From positions 1 through 64,000 of the forward strand of contig NZ_JAERQY020000004.1 of the NCBI RefSeq assembly GCF_016735495.2: 64,000 nucleotides of DNA. The letters are read 5' to 3'. This stretch comes from Lysobacter sp. MMG2 (GTDB taxonomy: Bacteria > Pseudomonadota > Gammaproteobacteria > Xanthomonadales > Xanthomonadaceae). Positions 35,188-46,571 of the stretch are shown piece by piece. The translations under genes and the position numbers were made by a program. The notes under the pieces were generated by a model that was given only the letters and a program-made list of their open reading frames with translations, made no database searches and had not been told where the DNA came from. Every line of letters begins with the position of its first letter. The stretch's first letter is position 1.

Positions 35188-35319
35188 GGCGCTGACGCCC
35201 CGACGCAGACGCGCCGATGCAATGATTGGCGCTCGCCCTGTTTCGGCGTGAAGGCCGGGACGCGGCCCATGGCGATTGGTATAGCGCACGGGCACTCCCA
35301 TCCCGGCAACGCCATCCCG

Positions 35320-35490
35320 TCGTCATCCCGGCGAAGGCCGGGATCCAGGCCCGCAGTACTCGGGCACTCCCTCACGGGTGAACCACATCACGTCATTCCA
35401 GCGTTCGCTGGAATGACGTGATGTGATTTGACGTGTCGCGTCGCGTCGGCAGGCGTGACAGCCTGGATCCCGGCCTTCGCCGGGATGACG
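35320..35490. repeat. Three palindromic repeat units in the gap after the amidohydrolase gene
   Basis: The 344-base gap 35188-35531 has no gene. It holds one GTCATCCCGGCGAAGG unit (35320-35350), one 30-base near-perfect palindrome of the second subtype (35391-35420, two 14-base arms), and one inverted copy of the first subtype (35463-35490). The outer two face each other around the palindrome, so the stretch can fold into a compound hairpin. Related copies are at 59.1-59.9 kb. Confidence 0.85.
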
Positions 35491-35531
35491 GTGTTCCCAG
35501 TGTCTAGCCCCGGGGCACGCCTACGCCACGA

Positions 35532-36095
35532 TCACTGCGCCGCCACACGCGGCGCCATCTCCGCATCGATCAACGGCGTCGCCGACGGCAGGCGCGCGGG
35601 ATCCAGCAGCGCCGCCATCGTCGGATCGGCTGGGTAGCCGGTGCCGTCGTACTCCAGCGCGACCGTCCCCGCCTCATCGCCGCTGCCGACATTCACCAGC
35701 AGGTCGTGCCAGCCGCGATTGACCCGCGCGCCGACCGAAACCGGTGCACGCACGGAGACGGACTGGCTCACCAGCCGGTAGCCGTCCTTCTCGCCATGGA
35801 ACACCAGCAGCGTGCAGCCGTCGGCCTGGCACCAGTTCTGGTCGTCCAGCAGCATCAGCAGGTCGTCCTTGCCGTCGCGGTCCAGGTCCGGCGTCGCGTC
35901 GCGGTGAAGGGGAATCTCGCGAATGCTGCGCGAGGTCAGGAAGGCCGTCAGCGCCTTTTCGGCGGTGGCCTTGTCGTCCGACGGGACGGGCAGGGCGACG
36001 CTGGTCTTGGCATCGCTGCGTGCGTTGGTGCTGCACGCGGCCAGACAGGCCGCGGCCATGACGGTCGAGGCGAGAAGCAGGAAGGGGGTGCGCAT
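35532..36095 (-). CDS. Hypothetical lipoprotein with calcium-loop-like motif
   Basis: A 187-residue predicted lipoprotein: signal with lipobox LAAC (Cys21), then a small domain. Residues 70-79 (DLDRDGKDDL) look like the DxDxDG turn of FG-GAP/VCBS or EF-hand-like repeats, which often bind calcium. One Cys pair (NWCQADGCTLL, spacing 5) could form a disulfide. No enzyme motif is seen. It lies downstream of the S9 peptidase gene on the opposite side of a hairpin; both are on the minus strand but this gene is read after a separate 147-base gap. Function unknown. Confidence 0.65.
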   Translation of the reverse strand: MRTPFLLLASTVMAAACLAACSTNARSDAKTSVALPVPSDDKATAEKALTAFLTSRSIREIPLHRDATPDLDRDGKDDLLMLLDDQNWCQADGCTLLVFHGEKDGYRLVSQSVSVRAPVSVGARVNRGWHDLLVNVGSGDEAGTVALEYDGTGYPADPTMAALLDPARLPSATPLIDAEMAPRVAAQ

Positions 36096-36202
36096 GGCGG
36101 TTCTCCACCGAAGCTGATCCGAGCTTGCGCCGCGCAGCGTGGTGGCGGAGTCAACGCTGCGCGCCGCCGCCTGCTTCCCCGGTGTGCCTGAATCCGCGAT
36201 GC

Positions 36203-36236
36203 GCGCGATGGCCGCCCGACCGGGCGGTCATCGCGC
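36203..36236 (-). terminator. Hairpin after the S9 peptidase gene
   Basis: A 16-bp stem with one G-T pair (36203-36218 with 36221-36236) begins seven bases past the S9 stop. It lacks a T run on the minus strand, so it may be a weak terminator or a palindromic element. Confidence 0.45.
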
Positions 36237-36242
36237 CTACCG

Positions 36243-38249
<2,007 letters not shown>

Positions 38250-38371
38250 CGGAGTTCCCCCGGAACGGAAGCCCCGAGCTTAGCCTGCGTCCTGCGCGCG
38301 ATGCCGGCCGGGGCCGCGCATACGCGACCCACGTCTCGTGCGAGCGCTCCGCCGTGGCGAAGCGGGCCTGC

Positions 38372-39115
38372 TCAGTCGGCCGTGGACTCGCGAACCGGCA
38401 CCACGGGCCCCGTCTTCACCTGTCCCGCGCCGCGGATGAGGTCGCTCAGGCGCGCGTTCTCGGCCTGGCGGTAGTCGTCGTAGCGCGTGCGTTCGGCGGC
38501 GTAGAAGGTGTCGCCGGTGGCCTGCAGGGATTCGTGGCTGGGCCGTCCGCGCGTGCCGTAGGCGCCGGTGTCGCCGACGCCGACTTCCAGCTTCGACACA
38601 CCCTGCCCGAGCCGGCTGCCCGTCTGCTGGCGCGCGAAACGCCGAAGTTCCGAATGCAGCCGCCTCGACGTGGCCTGCTTGCCGAACGTGGGGTGGAACG
38701 CGCGGCCGGTCTCGATGGCCTGCCGTTGCTGCTCGGGCGAGAGCGTGCTCCAGATGCGCTCGCGCAGCGCCACCAGCGCCTCGACCTCGCCGCCCTCGGC
38801 CGCCAGGTCCGCCCAGACGTAGGCCATCACCGGATCGCGCGGGACGCCGTCGCCCTGCCAGTGCATCAGCGTCAGGAAATACTGCGATTGCGTATCGCCG
38901 AACCACGCGGCGCGTTCGAATTGCACCTTGGCTTCGGCGGGCTTGCCTTCGTCGTAGGCGCGCATGCCTTTCCAGCGCGCCAGTTCGTTGGGGTGACCCG
39001 TGGCCTGCGCTTCGGCGGCGTCGTAGCGCGAGGGTTCGATCAGCGTCGTCTCGCCCGCGTGCGCGAGCCACGGCATCAGACAGAGCAGTGCGGCCAGCCG
39101 GACTTCCTTGTTCAT
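38372..39115 (-). CDS. Secreted Sel1/TPR-like repeat protein
   Basis: A 247-residue exported protein (signal 1-20, ending WLAHAG). Residues about 40-115 form Sel1-like helical repeats (WKGMRAYDEGKPAEAKVQFE; QYFLTLMHWQGDGVPRDPVM), a scaffold for protein contacts. The rest is helical and charged, without a known domain. The ATG at 39115 has a GGAGGTGG site in front; an ATG at 39130 is part of that site and can be excluded. Client unknown. Confidence 0.75.
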   Translation of the reverse strand: MNKEVRLAALLCLMPWLAHAGETTLIEPSRYDAAEAQATGHPNELARWKGMRAYDEGKPAEAKVQFERAAWFGDTQSQYFLTLMHWQGDGVPRDPVMAYVWADLAAEGGEVEALVALRERIWSTLSPEQQRQAIETGRAFHPTFGKQATSRRLHSELRRFARQQTGSRLGQGVSKLEVGVGDTGAYGTRGRPSHESLQATGDTFYAAERTRYDDYRQAENARLSDLIRGAGQVKTGPVVPVRESTAD

Positions 39116-39169
39116 CGCAACCACCTCCATGCGGGGTTGCGGCGACGCTACGCCATCGCCGGGCCCGAC

Positions 39170-40780
39170 TCAATGGGCGCCCGCGCCGCGCAGAATCCGC
39201 AGGACCTCCGCCACGGCGAGCGGGTGTTCGTGGACCCGGTGCCCGGACTCGACCACGAGGGACGACTCCGCGCCCGGGATCAGCGCGCTCTCCAGCGGCA
39301 CGACGCCATCGGACTTCATGCGCCGTCCCGGCTGCACGCCGGCGATGGTGTTGTAGGCAATGCCCGGGGCCGGCAGCAGGGCCTCGGCCGCACGGCGCAC
39401 GGGCTGTTCGGCCTGCAGGGTCGTGATGCTGTTGATCCAGCCCTGTTCGAACACCGCGCGCAGCTCCGGCCGGATCGCCTCCGGGTTGGCCAGGGCGATG
39501 CGGCGCAGCGCGTGCACTTCGACCGCACGCCGGCCGACCAGGTCGCGCGTCACGCGGCCCGGCAGCGTGGCCGCGCTCGGGCTGCCGCGATGCGGCGCGG
39601 CGAGGAACACCGCGCGCGAGACCCCAGGGTAAGGATGGAACGAGAAGATCCGCTGGATCAGCGCCAGGTCTTCAGCGCTGGCCCGGAGCGACGCGGGCGG
39701 AACGAGGAAGGCCGCATTCCACAGCGCGTCGCCGCTGTGCGCGCACAGCAGCCGCGAGACAACGCCGCCCATGCTGTGACCGATCAGCACGGTGCCTGCG
39801 CGCGCCTTGCGTTCGCCTTTCGGATCGAGCTCGCGCCAGGCGGCATCCAGGTAATCCTGCAAACGCAGGCGCGCCACCAGCAGCGGCGCGTCCGTCTGGT
39901 ACACGACCTGCCAGATCTGGAATCGCGCGCGCAGGTCGTCCGCGCCCCACACCGCATTGGAAAGGCGCGACCAGATCAGCGGATTGCTGCCCAGCCCGTG
40001 GATCATCACCAGCGGACGCTTGCCGGGGTCGTAGTCCTCCAGCAGATAAAGACCGGCGCGTTGTCCGATCTGCCTTCCGCCGATCAATCCCCACAGGCCC
40101 AAGCGTTCCAGCTTCGAAACCTCCATGCCCCACGCGTAACCGGCGGAGGTGTCGCGCGCCAGCGGGAAGCGATGCGCGCCGATCGACAGCGCATCGAGCT
40201 TCAACGGATCGGCGAACACCAGGCGCGGCGCTGCGTCCGGTTGCGAAGCATCGGGCTCGATCCACGCGGTGAGATTGCGGAACACACCCGAGCGCGGCGC
40301 CAGCCGATGCAGGGGCTCGGCATCCCACCGCAACGGCAGTACCGCTACCGGCACGCCGAATCCCGGGCGGCTGTGGCGCTCGCCGTCGAACGCGTCCATC
40401 GACACGTCCTGCGCGCGCCGGATCCGCAGCGGCGGCCGAAGATCGGGCGACACATCACGCAGTTCGACGTGGAAGCGAACCTCGCCGATGCGGACCCTCC
40501 CCGGCGACCAGGCATCGGGATGCTGATGCAGGACGCGCGACAGCACTTCGGCCGCGGCGCGCGTCGCCAGCGCGGCCGCATCGGCGCTCGTGCGTTCGTC
40601 CGCAGCCAGCGCGCGGTAGGCATCGCTCGCGCAGTGCAGCCATGCCTGCAACGAGCCGTCGGCGGATCGTTCCGCCCGTCGTGCCCACGCCTGCGCGGAT
40701 TCCATCAACGCCTGCCCCGACGACGCCTCCACGGTGGCGCGGTCATCCGGGGTTCCGGCATTCGAGGGCGATGGCTTCAT
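39170..40780 (-). CDS. Alpha/beta hydrolase (lipase/esterase-like)
   Basis: A 536-residue protein. The C-terminal half is an alpha/beta hydrolase: MIHGLGSNPLIWSRL supplies the oxyanion turn, Ser336 lies in LIGHSMGGVVSRLL, and His in VESGHRVHEHP closes the triad. The N-terminal 230 residues are a separate beta-rich domain (for example FHVELRDVSPDLRPP) of unknown role. No signal peptide is evident. It ends the short operon with the phospholipase D-type gene, which lies 37 bases upstream on the same strand, so a phospholipid substrate is plausible but unproven. Confidence 0.8.
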   Translation of the reverse strand: MKPSPSNAGTPDDRATVEASSGQALMESAQAWARRAERSADGSLQAWLHCASDAYRALAADERTSADAAALATRAAAEVLSRVLHQHPDAWSPGRVRIGEVRFHVELRDVSPDLRPPLRIRRAQDVSMDAFDGERHSRPGFGVPVAVLPLRWDAEPLHRLAPRSGVFRNLTAWIEPDASQPDAAPRLVFADPLKLDALSIGAHRFPLARDTSAGYAWGMEVSKLERLGLWGLIGGRQIGQRAGLYLLEDYDPGKRPLVMIHGLGSNPLIWSRLSNAVWGADDLRARFQIWQVVYQTDAPLLVARLRLQDYLDAAWRELDPKGERKARAGTVLIGHSMGGVVSRLLCAHSGDALWNAAFLVPPASLRASAEDLALIQRIFSFHPYPGVSRAVFLAAPHRGSPSAATLPGRVTRDLVGRRAVEVHALRRIALANPEAIRPELRAVFEQGWINSITTLQAEQPVRRAAEALLPAPGIAYNTIAGVQPGRRMKSDGVVPLESALIPGAESSLVVESGHRVHEHPLAVAEVLRILRGAGAH

Positions 40781-40817
40781 CGTGATGGCGCCCGAAGTGG
40801 TTCGATGCTAACGCCCG

Positions 40818-42410
40818 CTACAACTGCGACTCGATCGGCAACCATCCCGACACCCGCACGAGCGCGCGACGCAGCAAGCCGGCGTCCGGCTCGCGGTCCA
40901 GCACGACGGCACTGGTCTGCGTGCCGTCGAGCCAGCACAGCGCGCCGTCCTGCATCCGGCTCACGCGATAACTGAAGTCCGGATCGGCAAGGCGCAGGTA
41001 CTCCGCGCGCACCTGCGCGGCCATGACGGGATCGTCGAACAGCACGCCCATCTCGGTGTTGAGGTTCTTCGAACGCGGATCGACGTTGAACGAACCCACG
41101 AAGCCGCGCACGCCATCGAGCACGAAGGCCTTGGTGTGCAGCGCGGCACGCGTACCGACGAAGGTCGGCGTGGTGGGCGTGCGTGCGTTGGTGCGCAGTT
41201 CGTGCAGCGCCACGCCGTGCCGGATCAGGCGTTCGCGATACTGAGCGTAACCGCTGTGCACGGCGTAGACATCGTTGGCCGCCAGCGAGTTGGTGACGAT
41301 CCCGACCTTCGTGCCGCGCCCGGTCAGCGCGGCAAGCCGCGCCGTGCCGTCCTCACCCGGCACGAAGTACGGCGAGATCACCAGCGCTTCCTCGCGCGCC
41401 TGCGAGATCATCGGCGCCAGCCGCCCGACCATCCACTGCGCGCGGTCGTCACCGGCCCATTTCACGGGCGGATCGGCGACGACCTGGATGCCCGTGCTCC
41501 AGTGCGGATGCAGCCCGCTGCGGTAGTGGTCGCGCACCAGCTCCGAATCGTCCACGCGGTCCAGGTAACGCCGCGCGCCATCGCTGCGCGCATCGCGAAG
41601 CACGTCCTCCAGCAGCGCACGCAGCGCCTCGGGGCTGCGGGCGCCCAGCGTCGCGATGGGCACCGCCGCGGCGCTGTTCCAATACGCGTCGAAGATGCCA
41701 CTGGCCTGCTCCACGGCGGGGCCGAGCAGCAGCAGGTCGAGATCGCGGAAATTCACCTGCGCGTCCGCGCTGAAATACTGCTCTCCGATGTTGCGCCCGC
41801 CGATGATCGCGACACGGCCGTCGGCGATCCATGCCTTGTTGTGCATGCGGTGGTTCATGCTGACCAGCCGGCGCAGCAGCTCGAAGACGCGGCCGACGCT
41901 CCTGCGGTTGCGGAACGGGTTGTACAGGCGCAGCTCGATGTTGGGATGCGCATCCAGCGCAAGCAGGTGCGGGTCGAGCCCGCGGGCATTCATGTCGTCG
42001 AGCAGGATGCGCACGCGCACGCCGCGCTGCGCGGCGTCATGGGCTTCGCTGGCGACCAGACGTCCGGTGAGGTCGTTGTGCCAGATGAAATACTGCAGAT
42101 CGAGGCTGCGCCCGGCCTTGCGCGCGGATATCGCGCGCGCGGCGAACGCATCGACGCCGTCGGACAGGAAGATCGCGCCCGTCTGTCCCGGGTGACCCTG
42201 CAGCAGCGGAGCGAGCTCGCGGTCGATCTCGGTCTGCGCAGTCTGCAGGGGCAGTGCGTGGCTGGCTTCACCGCTGGCCGGCGGCGCGAACCGGTTGGTG
42301 AGCAGCAGGACACCGCCGACCGCGACGAGAACAATCAGGAAGGCAATGGCAATCCAGCTGAGCACGCACCGTACCGCGTCGTCCCGAGGTCTCGAAGTAT
42401 GCGGCAGCAC
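40818..42410 (-). CDS. Phospholipase D family protein (cardiolipin synthase ClsC-like)
   Basis: A 530-residue protein with an N-terminal membrane anchor (about 15-38, WIAIAFLIVLVAVGGVLLL) and two HKD motifs: HNKAWIAD from His190 and HTKAFVLD from His425, each followed by the usual GxxN/GSFN. The arrangement and the length fit the YmdC/ClsC-type phosphatidyltransferases that make cardiolipin, or a PLD hydrolase. The GTG at 42410 is the longest start; a start 12-15 codons further in would also keep the anchor. Pairs with the hydrolase gene behind it. Confidence 0.83.
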   Translation of the reverse strand: MLPHTSRPRDDAVRCVLSWIAIAFLIVLVAVGGVLLLTNRFAPPASGEASHALPLQTAQTEIDRELAPLLQGHPGQTGAIFLSDGVDAFAARAISARKAGRSLDLQYFIWHNDLTGRLVASEAHDAAQRGVRVRILLDDMNARGLDPHLLALDAHPNIELRLYNPFRNRRSVGRVFELLRRLVSMNHRMHNKAWIADGRVAIIGGRNIGEQYFSADAQVNFRDLDLLLLGPAVEQASGIFDAYWNSAAAVPIATLGARSPEALRALLEDVLRDARSDGARRYLDRVDDSELVRDHYRSGLHPHWSTGIQVVADPPVKWAGDDRAQWMVGRLAPMISQAREEALVISPYFVPGEDGTARLAALTGRGTKVGIVTNSLAANDVYAVHSGYAQYRERLIRHGVALHELRTNARTPTTPTFVGTRAALHTKAFVLDGVRGFVGSFNVDPRSKNLNTEMGVLFDDPVMAAQVRAEYLRLADPDFSYRVSRMQDGALCWLDGTQTSAVVLDREPDAGLLRRALVRVSGWLPIESQL

Positions 42411-42485
42411 GCCGGCGGCACGTTGTACGAACGTGCTGCGGCCGCGGCCATCGAATCAGTAGGAAGTGCGTCGGCTGATGTGCTG

Positions 42486-42524
42486 AGCCCCTCTCCCGCG
42501 CGCGGGAGAGGGGTTGGGGTGAGG
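42486..42524. repeat. CCCTCTCCCGCGCGCGGGAGAGGG-type palindrome
   Basis: A CCTCTCCC / GGGAGAGG dyad around a GCGCGC centre, followed by GTTGGGGTGAGGGC. This short element recurs between genes in xanthomonads as I remember it; only one copy is in this window. It lies between two minus-strand genes in a gap of about 150 bases otherwise without features. Confidence 0.6.
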
Positions 42525-42556
42525 GCCAGTCGAAACGGCAACGGCCAGGTGCCGAT

Positions 42557-42943
42557 TCACCGCGCCGCGACCGGCTCCGGCGCCTGGCAGCCCGTACCGG
42601 GCGTGCCGTCCTTGTCGCTCACGCACAGGCGGAAATCGTTCAGGCCCGTGACCTGGCGGCTGTCGCCGTTGGCGACGGTGAAGCGTCCGATCGGCTGCGC
42701 CAGGCAGGCCGCCTCGACTTTGCCCGAGGACTGGGAGGTCGCGCATTCGCGCGGGAACACCGTGTAGTAGCAATGCCCGCTGGCGCTGCGCAGGCATTCG
42801 AAACGCGCCACGCCGGCTTCGACCGTCGCGCGGCTGACCAGCGCGTTCGCACCGTCGACGACGACACGATCCACGAACGTGCTGCGACCGACATCGCAGC
42901 CGAACAGCGAAAGTACGAAGTAAAGCAACGCCGAGAGTTTCAT
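42557..42943 (-). CDS. Hypothetical small lipoprotein
   Basis: A 128-residue predicted lipoprotein (MKLSALLYFVLSLFGC, lipobox with Cys16). The mature part has six further Cys (CLRSASGHCYYTV, ECATSQ, ACLAQP, LCVSDKDGTPGTGC), a pattern fitting three disulfides in a compact periplasmic domain. No family recognised. It sits 50 bases downstream of the LytTR regulator on the same strand and may be part of that unit or its target. Confidence 0.65.
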   Translation of the reverse strand: MKLSALLYFVLSLFGCDVGRSTFVDRVVVDGANALVSRATVEAGVARFECLRSASGHCYYTVFPRECATSQSSGKVEAACLAQPIGRFTVANGDSRQVTGLNDFRLCVSDKDGTPGTGCQAPEPVAAR

Positions 42944-42993
42944 GGGTCACCTCGAAGGAGGGTGGCATCCGATGCCGGAAACAAGCGGATCGG

Positions 42994-43770
42994 TTACATG
43001 TGGCGGAACAGCGCCATGAACGGCGCGCTGACGGAAAGCGTTTCGGGGCGGTTCTTCAGACGCACGGTGCCGCGGCCCGTGTCGTCGCGCACGATGCCCG
43101 CGATCGCCTTGAGGTTCACGATCGTGGAGCGATGGATCTGCTTGAACGTGGACGGGTCCAGCACGGCAAGCAGTTCGCGGATGGGCGTGCGCAGCAGCGC
43201 TTCGCCTTCGGCGGTGACGACCGTGGTGTACTTGTTGTCGGCGCGGAAGTACGCGACCTCGTCGACGAGGATCAGGCGTGTCTCGCGCCCCGCGCTGGCG
43301 GTGATCCACGTCAGCGGTGGCGCGGCGGCCGGTGCGGGCTGTCGCGCACCCAGGCGCTCCAGCAGCGCGGCAAGCGTGGCCGCATCGTTGTTCCCCGTGC
43401 GCGCCTGCAGGCGCTTCACCGTGGTTTCCAGGCGCGTGGGCGAGATCGGCTTGAGCAGGTAGTCCACCGCGCCGCGTTCGAAGGCGTCGATGGCGTACTG
43501 GTCGTACGCGGTGACGAACACGATCTGCGTGTCCGGTGTCTCTTCCGCGGCGGCAGCGGCGACTTCGAGCCCGCTCAACCCCGGCATGCGGATGTCGAGG
43601 AAGGCGACGCGCGGCTTGTGCTCCGACAACGCCTCCAGCGCGCTCGCGCCGTCTTCGCATTCGGCGACGATCTGCAACTCCGGCCAGACCTGGCGCAGTT
43701 GTTCGACCAGCGCCGTGCGCAGCAGCGTTTCGTCTTCGGCGATGACGCAGGTGCAGGGCGACTCAGCCAT
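42994..43770 (-). CDS. LytTR-family response regulator
   Basis: A 258-residue cytosolic regulator. The receiver domain (about 7-125) has the acidic pair ED (12-13), the phospho-acceptor Asp59 (VAFLDIRMPG), Thr in VFVTAYD and Lys in DYLLKPI. The LytTR DNA-binding domain (about 155-255) includes EVAYFRADNKYTTV and FKQIHRSTIVNLKAI. Relatives such as AlgR and LytT control extracellular polysaccharide, pili or autolysis. The start at 43770 overlaps the kinase stop by eight bases, so the pair is coupled. Target genes are unknown. Confidence 0.9.
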   Translation of the reverse strand: MAESPCTCVIAEDETLLRTALVEQLRQVWPELQIVAECEDGASALEALSEHKPRVAFLDIRMPGLSGLEVAAAAAEETPDTQIVFVTAYDQYAIDAFERGAVDYLLKPISPTRLETTVKRLQARTGNNDAATLAALLERLGARQPAPAAAPPLTWITASAGRETRLILVDEVAYFRADNKYTTVVTAEGEALLRTPIRELLAVLDPSTFKQIHRSTIVNLKAIAGIVRDDTGRGTVRLKNRPETLSVSAPFMALFRHM

Positions 43771-45031
43771 GGCGAGCCTCCGGCGAAGGCGTGGACGGCG
43801 GCAGGGCGGGCGGCACCGAGAGCGTGGCGGCGACACCGTGCGGGAAGTTGGCGACCACCGACAACGCCGCGCTCGCGCCGTAGAGCAGGCGCAGCCGTTC
43901 GCGCACGTTCTTCAGGCCGATGCCGGTGCCGCTGTTCTTGGTGTTGAAACCTTCGCCATCGTCGGCGACCGTCACCGTCACCACGTCGTCGACGCGACGG
44001 GCGCGGATCCAGACCGTGCCGCCACCGGTGCGCGGCTCCAGGCCGTGCTTGATCGCATTCTCCACCAGCGTCTGCAACACCATCGGCGGCAGTGGCGTGG
44101 GGCGCAGGTTCTCCGGCACGTCCACCTGAACCGACAGACGCGGGCCCATGCGGATGCGCAGGATCTCAAGGTACGCGAGCGCGCGCTCGAGCTCCGCGCC
44201 CAGCGTGGAGAGCTCGTTGTCGGTGCTGGGCAGCGAGCGGCGCAGGTACTGGATCAGATGCCCGAGCATCTCGTCCGCGCGCTGCGGGTCGCTGCGCGTG
44301 AGCAACTGCGCGCTGGCGAGCGTGTTGTAGAGGAAATGCGGTTCCACCTGCGCGTGCAGCAGGCTGAGCTTGGCGACGGTGAGCTCCTTCTCGGTTGCGG
44401 TCTGCACCGCTTCGCTCTTCTCGTTGCGACGGCGTTCGGCGACGCGGCGGCTGATGGCGCGCGTGATCGCTTCGGCGTTCTCGAAGTTGGTGCCGTCATC
44501 GACCAGGAACCAGTCGCTCCACGCGGGGCTTTCGGGTTCGCAGATCAGCGTGACGCTGCCGCTGTCGTGGCCCGGCACGACCGTGGCGTGGATGCGATTG
44601 CGTGGAATGCCGAACCAGCGCATCGGATTCCAGCGACCCAGCGGGTACTCGCCGAAGTCCTGCGGGCGGTCGACCGTCGCGCGGACCTGCAGGCTGTCGC
44701 GCGCGCTTTCCACCTGACGGATGCGCGGCAATTCGCGGATCGCGGCATCGACCAGATCGAAGGCCTCGCCGGCCTCGAACGGCACTTCCACCTGCCGGCG
44801 CTGGCGGTTGTCCAGCGCTTCCTTGTCCACGCGCCCGGCAATCAGCCGCACGCGGCCCACATGCGAGAACGCGCCCACGACGACCAGCGCCATGGTCACC
44901 ATGCCCAGGACCGTCAGCGGCCATTCCACCCGGTTGAGCAGCGGCAGCGCGTTCCACACGGCCGACACCAGCATGAGGGCCAGCAGCCAGGCGATGGCGA
45001 TGCGAAGGACGAAGACGAAGGGGGTGAACAC
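43763..45031 (-). CDS. LytS/AlgZ-like sensor histidine kinase
   Basis: A 422-residue membrane kinase of the His_kinase (PF06580) type. Two N-terminal membrane helices (about 5-27 and 36-55), a 140-residue cytosolic or juxtamembrane region without a named sensor domain, then the phosphotransfer motif with His232 in HAQVEPHFLYNTL. The ATPase domain has the N box in LVENAIKHGLEP and the G box in VADDGEGF and GTGIGLKNVRERL. It partners with the overlapping LytTR regulator. Starts at GTG 45031. Confidence 0.9.
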   Translation of the reverse strand: MFTPFVFVLRIAIAWLLALMLVSAVWNALPLLNRVEWPLTVLGMVTMALVVVGAFSHVGRVRLIAGRVDKEALDNRQRRQVEVPFEAGEAFDLVDAAIRELPRIRQVESARDSLQVRATVDRPQDFGEYPLGRWNPMRWFGIPRNRIHATVVPGHDSGSVTLICEPESPAWSDWFLVDDGTNFENAEAITRAISRRVAERRRNEKSEAVQTATEKELTVAKLSLLHAQVEPHFLYNTLASAQLLTRSDPQRADEMLGHLIQYLRRSLPSTDNELSTLGAELERALAYLEILRIRMGPRLSVQVDVPENLRPTPLPPMVLQTLVENAIKHGLEPRTGGGTVWIRARRVDDVVTVTVADDGEGFNTKNSGTGIGLKNVRERLRLLYGASAALSVVANFPHGVAATLSVPPALPPSTPSPEARHG

Positions 45032-45230
45032 GCGGCGCGCTCGATCAGTGGAATGCGGCGCAGCATAGCGAGCCCGGCGCCGGATGCGCCGGCGGCTGCG
45101 ACGAACGCGGGGGCGGGGCGACGAAAGCGGGGCTGGAGAGAGTGAAATCCGCCGAGGCGGGGCCGCGGATCAGCGCGGTGCGACCTTCCCGCCGCTCCCA
45201 GCCGCAGCGCCACAGGCCCGATGGGACGCG

Positions 45231-46457
45231 CTACGGCGGGCTTTCGGTGATGCCGGGCGGCAGCGTGTACCACTTGGGGCCTGCGCGCGCGACGCGCTCG
45301 CCTTCCGCATACCAGCGCGCCATCGCTTCCTGATCGAAGGCGAGCGGATCGCCCAGCACGACCGACTCGCCGATGGTGATCCAGTGGAAACCCGACCCGT
45401 TGCGCTGCGCGAAGGCGAACTCGCGAAACAGGTCGCCGACGATGGTCGCGCGCCCGGAGACTTCGATGACGCGCAGCGCGATGCCGCGGAAGCTGCGCTG
45501 CGTGGGCGCCGGCGGCGCGCGCAGCTGGCCGTTGTGGATGACGAAGATGTCCTCGTGGGCGTTCATTCGTCCGGCGGTGCGGTAGAGGCTCGACGTGTCG
45601 ATCGCGCCGACGTGCACGAAGACGTTGGCGCCCACGACGCCGTCCACGTGCATTTCGTCGTAGCGCGTGCCGTCGACGTCCACTTCCAACAGCACGGGCG
45701 GAAACGCGATCGGCACCGCGGACGAGGCCAGCATCACCTGGCGGAACAGCGCGAGCGCCTGCTCGTTAGCGTGCGTGGCGATCAGACCCATGTTCCACAC
45801 GATGAATCGGCGCGAGTCCAGGTCGACCGTGGCCATGTAGAGCCGGCGTCCGCTGCGATGGGCGTCGGCGATCTCACGCAGGGTGTTGGCATCGACGTAG
45901 CGCGCGATCAGTGCCGACAGCGGCGCGTTCTGCGCCAGCGACTCGCGACTGAGCAGCGCGCCGATCGCCGAGCGCGTGGTGAAGACGTCATCGCGCGTGG
46001 TGGTGGTGTAGATGCGGTACAGCATCTCGTCGTAGCGCGTGCCCAGGAACGCGAACGGCGCCATCAGCGCGCCGGTGGAGACGCCGGTGACGATCTTGAA
46101 AGCAGGGCGCTTGCCGGTGGCGGTCCAGCCGTTGAGGAAGCCCGCGCCGAATGCGCCATAAGCGCCGCCGCCGGATAACGCGAGGTAGGCGTAGCGCGTC
46201 TCGCCGTTGGCGCCAACGGGGAAGTCCGCGGGCGATTCGTCCTTGATCGACTGGAGGAAGTCGGCTTCCATCGCCGCGCTGCGCCGCCCGGACTCGGCGC
46301 GCACACCGGGCATGCCGGGGATCACGGCGGAGCCCGTGAGTTCCGGAGGAACCGGCGCGCGCGGCGCCGTTGCGCAGCCCGAAAGCACGAGCAGCAGCCC
46401 GACGCACGCGACCAGGCGCGCGAGCGATGCGGGAAACGGCTGTGTGCGCGTGAGCAT
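45231..46457 (-). CDS. Patatin-like phospholipase lipoprotein
   Basis: A 408-residue predicted lipoprotein (lipobox LSGC, Cys28) with a patatin domain. Oxyanion motif SGGGAYGAFG (95-104), nucleophile Ser127 in VTGVSTGAL and Asp272 in HVDGVVGANV complete the Ser-Asp dyad. Such enzymes cleave acyl chains from phospholipids and can be toxic effectors or envelope enzymes; the lipid anchor points to an envelope location. It follows dnaG by 114 bases on the same strand, in the place where rpoD is often found in other bacteria. Confidence 0.87.
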   Translation of the reverse strand: MLTRTQPFPASLARLVACVGLLLVLSGCATAPRAPVPPELTGSAVIPGMPGVRAESGRRSAAMEADFLQSIKDESPADFPVGANGETRYAYLALSGGGAYGAFGAGFLNGWTATGKRPAFKIVTGVSTGALMAPFAFLGTRYDEMLYRIYTTTTRDDVFTTRSAIGALLSRESLAQNAPLSALIARYVDANTLREIADAHRSGRRLYMATVDLDSRRFIVWNMGLIATHANEQALALFRQVMLASSAVPIAFPPVLLEVDVDGTRYDEMHVDGVVGANVFVHVGAIDTSSLYRTAGRMNAHEDIFVIHNGQLRAPPAPTQRSFRGIALRVIEVSGRATIVGDLFREFAFAQRNGSGFHWITIGESVVLGDPLAFDQEAMARWYAEGERVARAGPKWYTLPPGITESPP

Positions 46458-46571
46458 CGACGTACCTTCCGCGCGCTGCGGCGTGCGGAAGAGATTCTGT
46501 CGAAGAAACGTGAAGGCCGGGTGAGGTTGCGAAGTCGGTCCGGCTTTGCATCGCGCAGGATGATCCGCGCG

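Noticed and set aside
34965-35375. Short frames with proline/arginine-rich ends across the 35 kb repeats
   Set aside because: They translate the palindromic repeat units, a common source of false genes.
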